DNA from: Sphingomonas sp. CL5.1
GTDB taxonomy: Bacteria; Pseudomonadota; Alphaproteobacteria; Sphingomonadales; Sphingomonadaceae
NCBI RefSeq assembly: GCF_013344685.1
Contig: NZ_CP050137.1
Coordinates: 434,001-498,000, forward strand
DNA: 64,000 nt
Direction: 5' to 3'
The notes under the pieces are model-generated. The model was given only the letters and a program-made list of their open reading frames with translations. It was not told the origin of the DNA and did no database searches. Both the position numbers and the translations under genes were made by a program. This document shows positions 24,507-33,362 of the stretch, in pieces; positions within the stretch are counted from its first letter, which is position 1; the number at the start of each line of letters is the position of its first letter.

Positions 24507-24819
24507 GGGCGGCGTTCCCGCGCTCGGCGGCGCTCGTTCCGGTGTTCAGTCAGGCAGGTTTTTGCCCGGCTGAATTCCCGGCTGGAAGGGCACAGAAGGC
24601 AGAAAGGGCGGAGGGCAAGATTAAAGAAGACGGCACCATGTCGGGCCGCTTCTGGAAATTGTTGTTGTCTGCACACTGTTTAGGTGGCCGGTTCCGGCAC
24701 CATGGTTTTGAGGGGCCGCGTGCCGCGATTTCGCGCAAAGCCTTGGCTTTGCAGGGTTTCGAGCGGCACCATAGGCCCATATCGGCCTGTTTTCGGCGGT
24801 TTTGGCTGGAGTCGCGCCC
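24507..24819. other. Candidate oriT region upstream of the relaxase
   Basis: A gene-free 310-bp stretch. CGGCACCAT occurs three times in direct orientation at 24631, 24695 and 24764, spaced 64 and 69 bp. A perfect 8-bp inverted repeat GCAAAGCC-TT-GGCTTTGC sits at 24735-24752, just before the third copy. Inverted repeat plus direct repeats next to the relaxase gene is the usual oriT layout. I cannot identify a nick site with confidence. A TGGAG ribosome site at 24807-24811 serves the relaxase. Confidence 0.45.
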
Positions 24820-26874
24820 TTGAGCGCCGACGACGAAAACCGTTTCCGCCCGAAGCCCGGCCGCATCCGATCCGACACGCCGAAGGCCGGCAAGACCAAG
24901 AGCTTTTTCACGCAGGTCAAGAAGATCACCCGCCAACATCAGGCGGCAGCCTCCCGCGATCCTTCCATGCCGTCATCGGCCCGCCCCTCATCGACGGGGC
25001 GGTCCCGCGCCGTGGTCGCTAGTGGCAAGGGCGTGAAGCGCGGACGGGGCGCGAGCTTCGTGCGCGCCCGGAACATCTCCGGCCACTGGCATCATCGCCA
25101 GCCGGGCAGCCGCCGCGTGATCGTCAAGCAGCGCAGCATCCGGGCCGCATGGAAGGGCGGCCGCGCCCGCGCACATCTGCGCTATGTCCTGCGCGACGGC
25201 ACGTCACGCGATGGCGAGCGCGGCAGGCTCTATTCGGCGACCGAGGACCGCGCCGATGGCGACGCCTTCCTTGATCGCGGCAAGGACGACCGCCACCAGT
25301 TCAGATTCATCGTCTCGCCCGAGGACGGCGCGGAGTTGTCGGACCTCACGGCCTACACCCGCGATTTCATGAAACAGGTGGAAGCCGACCTCGGCACGAA
25401 ACTCGATTGGGTCGCCGTCAATCACTACAACACCGGCCATCCCCATGTGCATGTCATTGTCAACGGCCGCGACGATACGGGCGGGGATCTAGTCATCAAT
25501 GGCGACTATCTGTCCGCTGGCCTGCGCGAACGCGCCAGCGAGCTTGCCAGTCTGGAACTCGGCCCCGTCACCGAGATCGAGCAGACCCGCAAGCTGTCCG
25601 CCGAAATCGACCAAGACCGTTTCACCCGCATCGACCGCGCCATGGTCGAGGAAGCCGATGCCCGTTTCCTCGACCTGCGCCATGAACCGGCGGAGCCGAA
25701 GCGGCAGTTCGAGCGGACGCTGCGTTTGCGCAGGCTCGGCAAGCTGGAGAAGATGGGGCTGGCGACCGAGCACGCGCCCGCCGTTTGGGAATTGAGCAAG
25801 GACATGGAGCCTGCCCTGCGCGAGCTAGGCGAGCGTGGCGACATTATCCGCACCATGCAAAAGGCGCTCGGCCCGCAGGGAGGCGAACGCGATCCCATGA
25901 GCTTCCAAATCCATGACGGAGCGCCCGAGACGCCTATCGTCGGTCGCGTCGTGGACAAGCACCTGTCCGACGAGCTGGGGGAGAACCTGACCGTTGTGGT
26001 GGACGGGATCGACGGCCGCACGCACCACATCGCCGGCATCGCGCCCGAGCGGCTGGAGGATGTCCGCATCGGCAGCGTCATTGAGGTCGGCCCGGCCGAG
26101 GCCACGGCCCGACCGTCCGACCGCTCCATCACGGCTATCGCCGAGGACGGCATCTATCGGCCGAGCCGCCATCTGGAGCAGGCGAAGTTTGAGGGCCGCG
26201 TTCCGAGCGGCGACTATGAGGGCTATGTCGATGCCCATGTCCGCCGACTGGAGGCGCTACGCCGGGCCGGGATCGTCGAACGCATCGACGCAGATCAATG
26301 GCGCATTCCCGATGATCTGGTCAGCCGCGCCGCCGTCCATGACGCCGGCCGCGACCGGCAGGCCAGCGTTCGCGTCCTGTCCCCGTTCGATCTAGGCAAG
26401 CAGGTCGGATCGGATGGCGCGACCTGGCTGGACCGGCGATTGGTCCATAGCGAAACGGACGATCTTGCGCCGGCCGGCTTCGGACAGCAAGTGCGTGAGG
26501 CGATGGACCAGCGCCGCGAGCATCACATCGAAGAGGGCGACGCTGCCCGAGCGCGGAACGGCCGCATCTTCTATCGGCGCAGCCTTCTCGCCACCTTGCG
26601 CGAGCGGGAGGTTGCTCGCGTCGGCGCGGAGATGGCCGAGAGCAAGGGGCTGTCGTTCCGCGCCGCCACGGACGGCGAAAACGTCAGCGGCAAGTTCACC
26701 GGCACCGTGCAGCTATCGAGCGGCAAGTTCGCGGTGGTCGAGCAATCCCACGAGTTTACGCTAGTCCCGTGGCGGCCGGTCATCGACCGCCAGCTCAGCC
26801 GCGAGGTCATGGGCGTCGTGCAGGGCGGATCGGTGTCGTGGCAGTTGGGGCGGCAAAGAGGGCTAAGCATTTAG
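24820..26874 (+). CDS. DUF3363 relaxase (VirD2-like mobilisation protein)
   Basis: 684 residues from TTG 24820 (then SADDENRFRPKPGRIRSD), chosen for the TGGAG eight bases upstream; a TTG at 24802 is the alternative. The relaxase metal motif HYNTGHPHVHVIVNG (three His) is near residue 212, and RDF..E..LGTKLDWVAVNH precedes it. The C-terminal DUF3363 region ends VPWRPVIDRQLSREVMG. It would nick oriT and lead the transferred strand. The last 110-215 bp of this gene recur three times downstream at the end of cargo modules. Confidence 0.9.
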   Translation: MSADDENRFRPKPGRIRSDTPKAGKTKSFFTQVKKITRQHQAAASRDPSMPSSARPSSTGRSRAVVASGKGVKRGRGASFVRARNISGHWHHRQPGSRRVIVKQRSIRAAWKGGRARAHLRYVLRDGTSRDGERGRLYSATEDRADGDAFLDRGKDDRHQFRFIVSPEDGAELSDLTAYTRDFMKQVEADLGTKLDWVAVNHYNTGHPHVHVIVNGRDDTGGDLVINGDYLSAGLRERASELASLELGPVTEIEQTRKLSAEIDQDRFTRIDRAMVEEADARFLDLRHEPAEPKRQFERTLRLRRLGKLEKMGLATEHAPAVWELSKDMEPALRELGERGDIIRTMQKALGPQGGERDPMSFQIHDGAPETPIVGRVVDKHLSDELGENLTVVVDGIDGRTHHIAGIAPERLEDVRIGSVIEVGPAEATARPSDRSITAIAEDGIYRPSRHLEQAKFEGRVPSGDYEGYVDAHVRRLEALRRAGIVERIDADQWRIPDDLVSRAAVHDAGRDRQASVRVLSPFDLGKQVGSDGATWLDRRLVHSETDDLAPAGFGQQVREAMDQRREHHIEEGDAARARNGRIFYRRSLLATLREREVARVGAEMAESKGLSFRAATDGENVSGKFTGTVQLSSGKFAVVEQSHEFTLVPWRPVIDRQLSREVMGVVQGGSVSWQLGRQRGLSI

Positions 26875-26890
26875 GTGCCGCCCTTATGCC

Positions 26891-27463
26891 TCAAACCTCG
26901 ACGAGATAGTTCACGCTCATTTCGGTCTTGCCGGAGGGAACAATCTCTGGCCGGGCTTCACCCACCTGTTCAAATCCCGCGTTGAGAAGAACCCGCTCCG
27001 ATGCAGGGTTTTCTTGAACCGTTCGAGCGCGGAGCTTTCTCAGGCCCAACTTGCGGGCCATTTCCACGGCCAGCGCGAGCGCGCGACCCGATACCTTTCG
27101 GCCACGATGCTCCGGCGCGACCCAATAGCCAATCTCCGCGTCATCCGGTTTCACGTCAAAGATCACCAGACTTCCGAGAAACGAATCCGAGGGAGCATCC
27201 GAGATTGTCAGGACGGCCAAGGTTCCATCGCGCAATCCGTCTGCAATCGTACCCCGGATCATGTCACGAACGATCTGCGGCGTATATTCGTCCAACGGCA
27301 GGTGAGCGAAGTGCTTGACCGAAGCATCGTTCGTCCCGGCGGCATATGCTTCCGCATCTGCATCCGACATGGCTCTGATCGTTACCACGCCATCTGAGAT
27401 CGGCAAGACGGCGAGGAAATTTCGATCTGCCAAGCCGCCATGGGTATCGTTTTGATTGCTCAT
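26891..27463 (-). CDS. GNAT acetyltransferase (RimJ/RimL type), cargo module 1
   Basis: 190 residues from ATG 27463 (MSNQNDTHGG). Typical blocks: DGVVTIRAMSDADAEAYA, AEIGYWVAPEHRGRKVSGRAL (acetyl-CoA loop), NPASERVLLNAGFEQVGEA. It is divergent from a TetR-family gene with an operator-like repeat between them. That is the layout of an inducible resistance or detoxification gene, and it lies in an array with floR and tet(G). The substrate cannot be told from sequence. Confidence 0.85.
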   Translation of the reverse strand: MSNQNDTHGGLADRNFLAVLPISDGVVTIRAMSDADAEAYAAGTNDASVKHFAHLPLDEYTPQIVRDMIRGTIADGLRDGTLAVLTISDAPSDSFLGSLVIFDVKPDDAEIGYWVAPEHRGRKVSGRALALAVEMARKLGLRKLRARTVQENPASERVLLNAGFEQVGEARPEIVPSGKTEMSVNYLVEV

Positions 27464-27575
27464 TCTTGCTTCCGCTCTTGTCTCAATTGTTTCCATCTTC
27501 GGCGCAATGCAGCGCCCGCTATCCGTGCGCGGCGTTCCGATGGACTCGCCACACAGTGCGATAGATCGATGATCG

Positions 27576-27605
27576 TTGACTCGAACAATGTTCGATTGAT
27601 AGAGT
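27576..27605 (+). promoter_or_regulatory. TetR-gene promoter with palindromic operator
   Basis: TTGACT (27576-27581) and TAGAGT (27600-27605) are a plausible promoter. Between them is a perfect palindrome, TCGAAC-AAT-GTTCGA (27581-27595). Placed in the divergent GNAT/TetR intergenic region, it is the natural operator for the TetR-family protein encoded at 27650. Confidence 0.5.
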
Positions 27606-27649
27606 GATGCACTAGGACACGCTCGACTGTCAAGTTTGCGGGAGTAGGA

Positions 27650-28342
27650 ATGACTAAGAACGGACCATCGCAGACGGAGCGCGGTTCCTCGACGATTTGG
27701 CTGAAACCAGCCAAGCGAGTGCGCGACGTTCCCGCGCTGACGCGGGACCGCATCGTCCAAGCCGCTGTCGAGATTCTAGACATGCGGGGCCAAGACGGCC
27801 TGACGATCCGCAAACTGGCGGAACATCTGAACGCCGGTGCCGCATCCCTCTACTGGCATGTCGAGACACGCGACGATGTGCTTGAACTGGCACTGGACAG
27901 CGTTCTCGGTGAAATCCCTCTGCCAACAGAACCGTTGAAATGGGACAAGGAGTTGATCCGCTTCCTAACAGAATGGCGGCAGACGCTTCTACGGCATCCT
28001 TGGTCAACCAGCCTGTTCGGCTTCCGGCCGCTGCTCGGTCCCAATGCCTTGGTCCGATCCGAACATCTTCGCGCAACCCTCGCAGGGGCGGGATTGCCGA
28101 AGGCCGACATTATCCATGCGGGATACACATTATCGAACTTCATGCTCGGATCGGTCGCGACGCAAGTAGCATGGCAAGCCGGCGACGAAGCTGCAACCCG
28201 TGCGCGCGTCGCCACTTTCCTTCGGGATCACGCGGCCGAATATCCAGCCCTTTCCTCGCAGATCGAGAGCGAACCCGATGATTGGGGCGAGAGCTTTTCG
28301 CGTGGGTTAGGCTGGATAATCCGTTCCTTCGCTACCTCATAG
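27650..28342 (+). CDS. TetR-family transcriptional regulator, cargo module 1
   Basis: A 230-residue protein. The N-terminal HTH is LTRDRIVQAAVEILDMRGQDGLTIRKLAEHLNAGAASLYWHV, and the C-terminal half resembles the TetR_C ligand-binding domain (LLRHPWSTSLFGFRPLLGPNALVRSEHLRATL). It is divergent from the GNAT gene and probably represses it and itself through the palindrome at 27581-27595. It is followed 10 bp later by a broken lysR gene. Confidence 0.85.
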   Translation: MTKNGPSQTERGSSTIWLKPAKRVRDVPALTRDRIVQAAVEILDMRGQDGLTIRKLAEHLNAGAASLYWHVETRDDVLELALDSVLGEIPLPTEPLKWDKELIRFLTEWRQTLLRHPWSTSLFGFRPLLGPNALVRSEHLRATLAGAGLPKADIIHAGYTLSNFMLGSVATQVAWQAGDEAATRARVATFLRDHAAEYPALSSQIESEPDDWGESFSRGLGWIIRSFATS

Positions 28343-28352
28343 GGTGGCGAAT

Positions 28353-29320
28353 ATGCGACGGCGGAAACAGTCAACATCACTGACCGACCGCCAATGGGGG
28401 ATGCCGACCGCGCTTGGATCGCGTATTCCCCTTGCCTCGCTCATCCAGACGATTGCCGTCGCCGAATATCTCAACTTTCGACACGCCGCCAATGCGCTCG
28501 GTGTGGCGCAATCCAGCGTCAGCGCCCGCGTGAAGGCGCTGGAGGACGATCTTGGCATCCTCGTGTTCGAGCGCCATGCGCGCGGCGTTCGCCTGCCAGA
28601 AGCCGGACGCCATTTTGTCGAGCGGATCGCGGCCGGCATCGACCAACTTGACCATGCCGTGAAGACCGCCGGCATGGCGGCAGCCGGCGAAAGCGGTCGG
28701 CTTCGCATCGGTATCCATGCCCTGATTCCACACAGCTTCCTCGCAAACTTGATCGACCAATACCGCGAAGACCACCCCGGCATCGAGGTCGAAATCGCCG
28801 AGGGCACGGCCCGCGATACCGTCATGCAGCTTCGCGCCCACATGCTCGACATAGTTTTTGTGGCCGGCACGCCCGAACTGCCCGACTGCAATTCCCGCCG
28901 CATCTGGACGGAACCGCTGGTCGCCGTTCTGTCGGAGCGGCACCGTCTCGCCGGGCAGGCAAGCGTCACATGGGCCGATCTGGTCGGCGAGACGTTCCTA
29001 GTCCGGCATGGCGGCACCGGCCCGCAAGCGCATGACCATATCGTTTTGCGCCTCGCCGGGCGCTGGCCGCGCCGTCGATTCTGCGTTTCGACGTGGGGCG
29101 CGGCACCCTGTTGTCCATGGTCGGACAGGGGTTCGGCATCACCATCGTCGGGGCAGCCACGGCGCTGCTGCCAACGTCCGGCGTCGTCTTCCTGCCGTTC
29201 GCCGACGAGCCGGAACCGATTACGTTCTCGGCCATCTGGTCGCCGTCCAACCGCAGCGCCACGCTGAAAAATCTGCTCTGCCTTGCCAGCCACATGGGGC
29301 AGATCGCCCGCACCGACTGA
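28353..29320 (+). pseudogene. LysR-family regulator, frameshifted (module 1)
   Basis: From ATG 28353 the frame gives a full LysR N-terminus (LNFRHAANALGVAQSSVSARVKALEDD) and effector domain up to VLRLAGRW. It then leaves frame, and the true C-terminus (VGRGTLLSMVGQGFGITIVGAATALLP...SHMGQIARTD) continues in another frame to 29320. Comparison with the intact homologue at 33363 shows one missing base in TGGCCGCGCC near 29073. The relaxase-tail copy begins three bases after its stop. Confidence 0.82.
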
Positions 29321-29322
29321 AT

Positions 29323-29435
29323 CTAGCCGCTGGCGGCCGGTCATCGACCGCCAGTTCGGCCGCGAGGTCATGGGCGTCGTGCAGGGCGGATCGGTGTTGT
29401 GGCGGTTGGGGCGGCAAAGGGGGTTGGGACTTTAG
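29323..29435 (+). repeat. Relaxase 3'-end copy 1
   Basis: About 110 bp closely similar by eye to the last 110 bp of the relaxase gene (26765-26874), from the codons for PVIDRQ to the stop, ending in TAG at the equivalent place. It starts CCGCTGGCGGCCGG, a breakpoint shared with copy 2. It is not a gene by itself. Confidence 0.85.
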
Positions 29436-29516
29436 AGCACCTGAAACGGCGTTGCGACACCGGCGCTATTCGGATAGGAGATAGATATTCGTATTGCCAA
29501 GTGTGGAGCTATCTGC

Positions 29517-29546
29517 ATGGGAAACGCTAAGTCAGCAGACAAGTAA
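29517..29546 (+). CDS. Leader peptide MGNAKSADK of floR
   Basis: A nine-codon ORF with its own ribosome site (GGAG, eight bases upstream). The peptide is nearly the cmlA attenuator leader MSTSKNADK: same length, same K-x-ADK ending. In cmlA, chloramphenicol makes the ribosome stall on this peptide and opens a hairpin that otherwise blocks expression. Here the stop codon TAA is followed at once by a 12-bp hairpin and floR starts 107 bases after the leader stop. Drug-inducible expression of floR is inferred. Confidence 0.72.
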   Translation: MGNAKSADK

Positions 29547-29575
29547 GCCGCAACAACAAGCACTGTTGTTGCGGC
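29547..29575 (+). promoter_or_regulatory. Attenuator-like hairpin between leader and floR
   Basis: GCCGCAACAACA (29547-29558) and TGTTGTTGCGGC (29564-29575) pair perfectly over 12 bp with a 5-base loop AGCAC. It begins one base after the leader stop codon, so a ribosome stalled near the leader end would cover its left arm. No run of T follows, which argues against simple intrinsic termination. The floR start is 78 bases further on. Confidence 0.65.
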
Positions 29576-29653
29576 GTTCTGTAAGATCAATCCCAATCTG
29601 ATTGTTGACGAGCAGGCGCCGCCCGGAATCCTTAATCGAGCGGTTGATTCGTC

Positions 29654-30868
29654 ATGACTATCACACTCCCCGCGTGGGCCTATACGTTGCCGGCAGCCCT
29701 GCTGCTGATGGCTCCCTTCGACATCCTCGCGTCACTGGCGATGGATATTTATCTCCCCGTCGTCCCAGCGATGCCCGGCATCCTGAACACGACGCCATCC
29801 ATGATCCAGCTCACGTTGAGCCTCTACATGGTTATGCTCGGCGTGGGGCAGGTGATCTTTGGCCCAATATCGGATCGCATCGGACGACGGCCGATCTTGC
29901 TTGCGGGCGGGGCGCTTTTCATCGTCGCTTCTCTCGGAGCGGCATGGTCGTCAACGGCTGCAGCCTTCGTCGCTTTTCGCCTGCTACAAGCGGTCGGCGC
30001 GTCGGCGGCGTTGGTGGCGACGTTCGCGACGGTTCGCGACGTTTATGCCAGCCGCCCCGAGGGTGTCGTCATCTACGGTCTTTTCAGTTCGATACTGGCC
30101 TTCGTGCCCGCCCTTGGCCCCATCGCCGGAGCACTGATCGGCGAGTTTTTCGGATGGCAGGCGATATTCGTCACGCTGGCTGCACTTGCGTTGCCTGCAC
30201 TCTTGAACGCCGGTTTCAGATGGCACGAAACCCGCCTCTCGGATGAAGTAAACACACGCCGTTCTGTTTTGCCTATCTTCGTGAGTCCAACCTTTTGGGT
30301 TTACACGGTCGGCTTTAGCGCTGGCATGGGCACCTTCTTCGTCTTCTTCTCGACAGCCCCCCGAGTGCTCATAGGCCAAGCCGATTATTCCGAAATCGGG
30401 TTCAGTTTGGCTTTCGCCACTGTCGCACTGGTCATGATTGTGACAACCCGTTTCGCGAAGTCCTTTGTAGCCAGATGGGGCATTGCGGGATGCGCGGCGC
30501 GTGGGATGGCGTTGCTCGTTTGCGGGGCGATTCTGTTGGGAATCGGTGAACTTTTCGGCTCACCATCGTTCCTCAGCTTCATCCTGCCAATGTGGGTAAT
30601 GGCAGTCGGTATTGTCTTCACGGTGTCCGTCACCGCCAATGGTGCTCTCGCACAGTTCGACGACATCGCAGGATCGGCAGTCGCCTTCTACTTCTGCGTC
30701 CAAAGCCTGATCGTCAGCATCGTCGGGACACTAGCGGTAACGCTGTTGAACGGAGATACGGCTTGGCCCGTGATCTGTTACGCCACGACGATGGCGATGC
30801 TAGTTTCGACGGGTCTTGCGCTACTTCGATTCCGTGAGGTTCACGCCGAGAGGTCGCCGGTCGTCTGA
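29654..30868 (+). CDS. floR: Florfenicol/chloramphenicol exporter FloR
   Basis: A 404-residue MFS protein of 12 segments, the same length as FloR and matching it closely from memory: AWAYTLPAALLLMAPFDILA, SLAMDIYLPVVPAMPGIL, SDRIGRRPILLAGG (MFS motif A), FATVRDVYASRPEGVVIYG and the ending ERSPVV. Differences such as GGALFIVAS suggest a divergent allele rather than the common clinical one. It exports phenicols from the inner membrane. It is preceded by a cmlA-like leader and hairpin and followed by a truncated lysR and a relaxase-tail copy, the same company (virD2, lysR) that floR keeps elsewhere. Confidence 0.92.
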   Translation: MTITLPAWAYTLPAALLLMAPFDILASLAMDIYLPVVPAMPGILNTTPSMIQLTLSLYMVMLGVGQVIFGPISDRIGRRPILLAGGALFIVASLGAAWSSTAAAFVAFRLLQAVGASAALVATFATVRDVYASRPEGVVIYGLFSSILAFVPALGPIAGALIGEFFGWQAIFVTLAALALPALLNAGFRWHETRLSDEVNTRRSVLPIFVSPTFWVYTVGFSAGMGTFFVFFSTAPRVLIGQADYSEIGFSLAFATVALVMIVTTRFAKSFVARWGIAGCAARGMALLVCGAILLGIGELFGSPSFLSFILPMWVMAVGIVFTVSVTANGALAQFDDIAGSAVAFYFCVQSLIVSIVGTLAVTLLNGDTAWPVICYATTMAMLVSTGLALLRFREVHAERSPVV

Positions 30869-30896
30869 CCGGCGACTGGCAGGACGGTCGGCACCC

Positions 30897-31335
30897 ATGC
30901 GGCGCACCCGTCATCGCAGCTTCATGAATGGCGGTATCCTAACCGGCAGGATACCGCTCATTTCCCTTGTTCAGTTCATGGCCGTTGCCGAGCATCTGAA
31001 TTTTCGGCACGCGGCCAACGCGCTCGGCGTCAGTCAGTCGAGCGTCAGCGCGCGCGTGAAGGCGCTGGAGAAAATTTTGGTGTCCTGCTGTTCGAGCGCC
31101 ATGCGCGAGGCGTCCGGCTAACGGATGCAGGCAGACATTTCATGGAGCTGGTCGCGGTGGGCGTCGATCAGCTCGATCACGCCGTCAAGACCGCCGGCAT
31201 GACAGCGCAAGGCGAATGCGGCCGGCTACGCATCGTTGTCTATGCCCTGATTCCGGGCAGCTTCCTTGCAGAACTGGTCGCCAGTATCGGAAGGACCATC
31301 CCAATCTCGACATCGAGATCACGGAGGGCACCGCT
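30897..31335 (+). pseudogene. LysR-family regulator, truncated and frameshifted (module 2)
   Basis: It starts like its homologues (ISLVQFMAVAEHLNFRHAANALGVSQSSVSARVKALE), loses frame at GAGAAAATTTTGG near 31070 (one missing base), and recovers LLFERHARGVRLTDAGRHF. It loses frame again near 31273 (one more missing base) and is cut at the codons for EITEGTA, where a relaxase-tail copy takes over. About half the gene is left. It lies 28 bp after floR, the known floR-lysR order. Confidence 0.8.
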
Positions 31336-31439
31336 GGCGGCCGGTCATCGACCGCCAGCTCGGCCGCGAGGTCATGGGCGTCGTGCAGGGCGGATCGGAA
31401 TCGTGGCAACTCGCGCGGCAGAGGGGGATAAGCCCCTAA
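31331..31439 (+). repeat. Relaxase 3'-end copy 2
   Basis: About 109 bp similar to the relaxase end, starting CCGCTGGCGGCCGG exactly like copy 1 and ending in a TAA at the equivalent stop position. Its stop overlaps the stop codon of the convergent tetR(G) gene, so the next module begins without any gap. Confidence 0.85.
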
Positions 31440-32062
31440 TCTGTTGTAGATGAACGTAGCCGCTCGAAACCGGTGATGAGGCTGTCAAGTCCGAAGTTGA
31501 ACGCAGCATCTATGCCTTCTGTTTCCAACTCGTGAAACAGATCGTGCAGGAAGGACGATGCTGCCTGCCCGGACACATCTGATCTGTCCGACATTCTCTC
31601 ATCGGCATCAGATGCCTGCTGTTCGAGAACGGAACCGACCACATAGTGACTGACCGCCCGGAGCGCCCAAACAGCGTGCTTCGGACCAAAGCCCGCCGCG
31701 CAGAGAAAGCGTATTTGTGTCTCGGCAGCGCCAAAATTCGGTTCTGTCGGTCGAGTGCCGGCATGGATGCGCGCCCCGTCGCGATAATAGAGCAACGCCG
31801 TTCTGAAACTCTGGGCGTTCTCTTTCAGGAATAGCCGCCAGTCTTCGTTCTCTTCGGGTAGCGAGCGGGTGTGGCGTTCCGTCAGCATTGCCTCGGCCAG
31901 TGCGTCAAGCAGCGCGCGCTTGTTCTGGAAATGCCAGTAAAGCGCAGGCTGCTGAACCTTGAGGCGTTCAGCGAGCTTTCGCGTCGTTAAGCTGTCCATG
32001 CCAACCTCGTTCAGCAGTTCCAGCGCCGCCGCGATCACGGTGCCTTTGTCCAGTTTGGTCAT
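31436..32062 (-). CDS. tetR(G): Tetracycline repressor TetR class G
   Basis: A 208-residue protein with the TetR start MTKLDKGTVIAAALELLNE and HTH SLTTRKLAERLKVQQPALYWHFQNKRALLDAL. Its ending FNFGLDSLITGFERLRSSTTD and overall text match class G as remembered. It binds two tet operators in the divergent intergenic region and releases them on binding tetracycline-Mg. It is paired with the exporter gene at 32167. The order floR, tetR, tet(G), lysR equals that in Salmonella genomic island 1. Confidence 0.92.
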   Translation of the reverse strand: MTKLDKGTVIAAALELLNEVGMDSLTTRKLAERLKVQQPALYWHFQNKRALLDALAEAMLTERHTRSLPEENEDWRLFLKENAQSFRTALLYYRDGARIHAGTRPTEPNFGAAETQIRFLCAAGFGPKHAVWALRAVSHYVVGSVLEQQASDADERMSDRSDVSGQAASSFLHDLFHELETEGIDAAFNFGLDSLITGFERLRSSTTD

Positions 32063-32082
32063 TCACGTTCCTCGGCCAGTGC

Positions 32083-32133
32083 TTGACAATTTATCACCGA
32101 TAAGTTCTATGTCTATGCCCTTATCATTGATAA
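32083..32133 (+). promoter_or_regulatory. tet(G) promoter and two tet operators
   Basis: TTGACA at 32083-32088 with a -10 region around 32105-32111 (TTCTAT) drives tet(G). Two operator palindromes, TTATCACCGATAA (32091-32103) and TTATCATTGATAA (32121-32133), lie 30 bp apart and overlap the promoter, as in other tetR-tetA pairs. The coding start of tet(G) is a GTG at 32167. Confidence 0.8.
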
Positions 32134-32166
32134 AGTCGCTCGCATTGAGCGGCGCTGGAGTTTCAG

Positions 32167-33342
32167 GTGCGCAGCTCTGCCATTATCGCCCTGCTGATCG
32201 TCAGTCTCGACGCCATGGGACTCGGCCTCATCATGCCGGTCCTTCCGACGCTTCTGCGCGAGCTTGTGCCGGCGGAGCAGGTCGCTGGTCACTATGGTGC
32301 CTTGCTGTCACTCTATGCGTTGATGCAGGTCGTCTTCGCGCCCGTGCTTGGAAAATTTTCAGATGCTTACGGCCGGCGTCCAGTGCTTCTGGCTTCTCTT
32401 GCGGGGGCCGCAGTCGATTACACGATTATGGCATCAGCGCCGGTCTTATGGGTTCTCTATATCGGCCGACTCGTTTCTGGCGTCACGGGAGCAACCGGGG
32501 CCGTAGCTGCCTCAACCATTGCCGATTCGACGGGGGAAGGTTCTCGCGCACGCTGGTTCGGCTACATGGGGGCCTGTTATGGAGCAGGCATGATTGCCGG
32601 GCCAGCACTTGGTGGCATGCTCGGTGGTATTTCTGCCCATGCTCCGTTTATCGCCGCTGCCCTTCTCAACGGCTTCGCGTTCCTGCTAGCCTGCATTTTC
32701 CTCAGGGAGACTCGTCGCGGCGATGGCGAGACCGGAAAGCCGGTTCGCATCAAACCATTCGTTCTGTTCCGGTTGGATGATGCATTGCGCGGGCTAGCGG
32801 CCCTTTTCGCAGTTTTCTTCATTATTCAACTGATCGGCCAGGTCCCTGCGGCCCTATGGGTCATATATGGCGAGGATCGTTTTCAGTGGAACACCACGAC
32901 CGTTGGCTTGTCGCTCGCGGCGTTTGGAGCAACACACGCGATTTTTCAGGCGTTTGTTACCGGCCCTCTTTCAAGCCGGCTTGGAGAACGGCGCACGCTA
33001 CTCTTTGGCATGGCTGCGGATGCGACTGGCTTCATTCTTCTGGCTTTTGCCACGCAGGGATGGATGGTGTTCCCGATTTTGTTGCTGCTTGCCGCCGGAG
33101 GTGTTGGCATGCCGGCCTTGCAGGCAATGCTTTCAAATAATGTCAGCAGTAACAAGCAAGGAGCTTTACAGGGAACGCTTACAAGCCTCACCAATCTAAG
33201 CTCTATCGCGGGACCGCTTGGCTTCACGGCACTCTATTCTGCCACCGTAGGAGCATGGAACGGTTGGGTTTGGATTGTCGGCGCGATCCTCTATCTAATA
33301 TGTCTGCCAATACTACGCAGACCTTTCGCAACTTCATTGTGA
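32167..33342 (+). CDS. tet(G): Tetracycline efflux protein Tet(G)
   Basis: A 391-residue 12-segment MFS antiporter. The GTG start gives (V)RSSAIIALLIVSLDAMGLG, then PVLGKFSDAYGRRPVLL (motif A), GATGAVAASTIADSTGEGSRARWFG and the ending LPILRRPFATSL. These match class G, with scattered differences (for example GKFSDAYG and RRGDGETGK), so this is an allele. It exports tetracycline-Mg in exchange for protons and is controlled by TetR(G). An intact lysR gene follows 20 bp later, as in Salmonella genomic island 1. Confidence 0.93.
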   Translation: MRSSAIIALLIVSLDAMGLGLIMPVLPTLLRELVPAEQVAGHYGALLSLYALMQVVFAPVLGKFSDAYGRRPVLLASLAGAAVDYTIMASAPVLWVLYIGRLVSGVTGATGAVAASTIADSTGEGSRARWFGYMGACYGAGMIAGPALGGMLGGISAHAPFIAAALLNGFAFLLACIFLRETRRGDGETGKPVRIKPFVLFRLDDALRGLAALFAVFFIIQLIGQVPAALWVIYGEDRFQWNTTTVGLSLAAFGATHAIFQAFVTGPLSSRLGERRTLLFGMAADATGFILLAFATQGWMVFPILLLLAAGGVGMPALQAMLSNNVSSNKQGALQGTLTSLTNLSSIAGPLGFTALYSATVGAWNGWVWIVGAILYLICLPILRRPFATSL

Positions 33343-33362
33343 TTGAGTCATGGCGAATTGGT

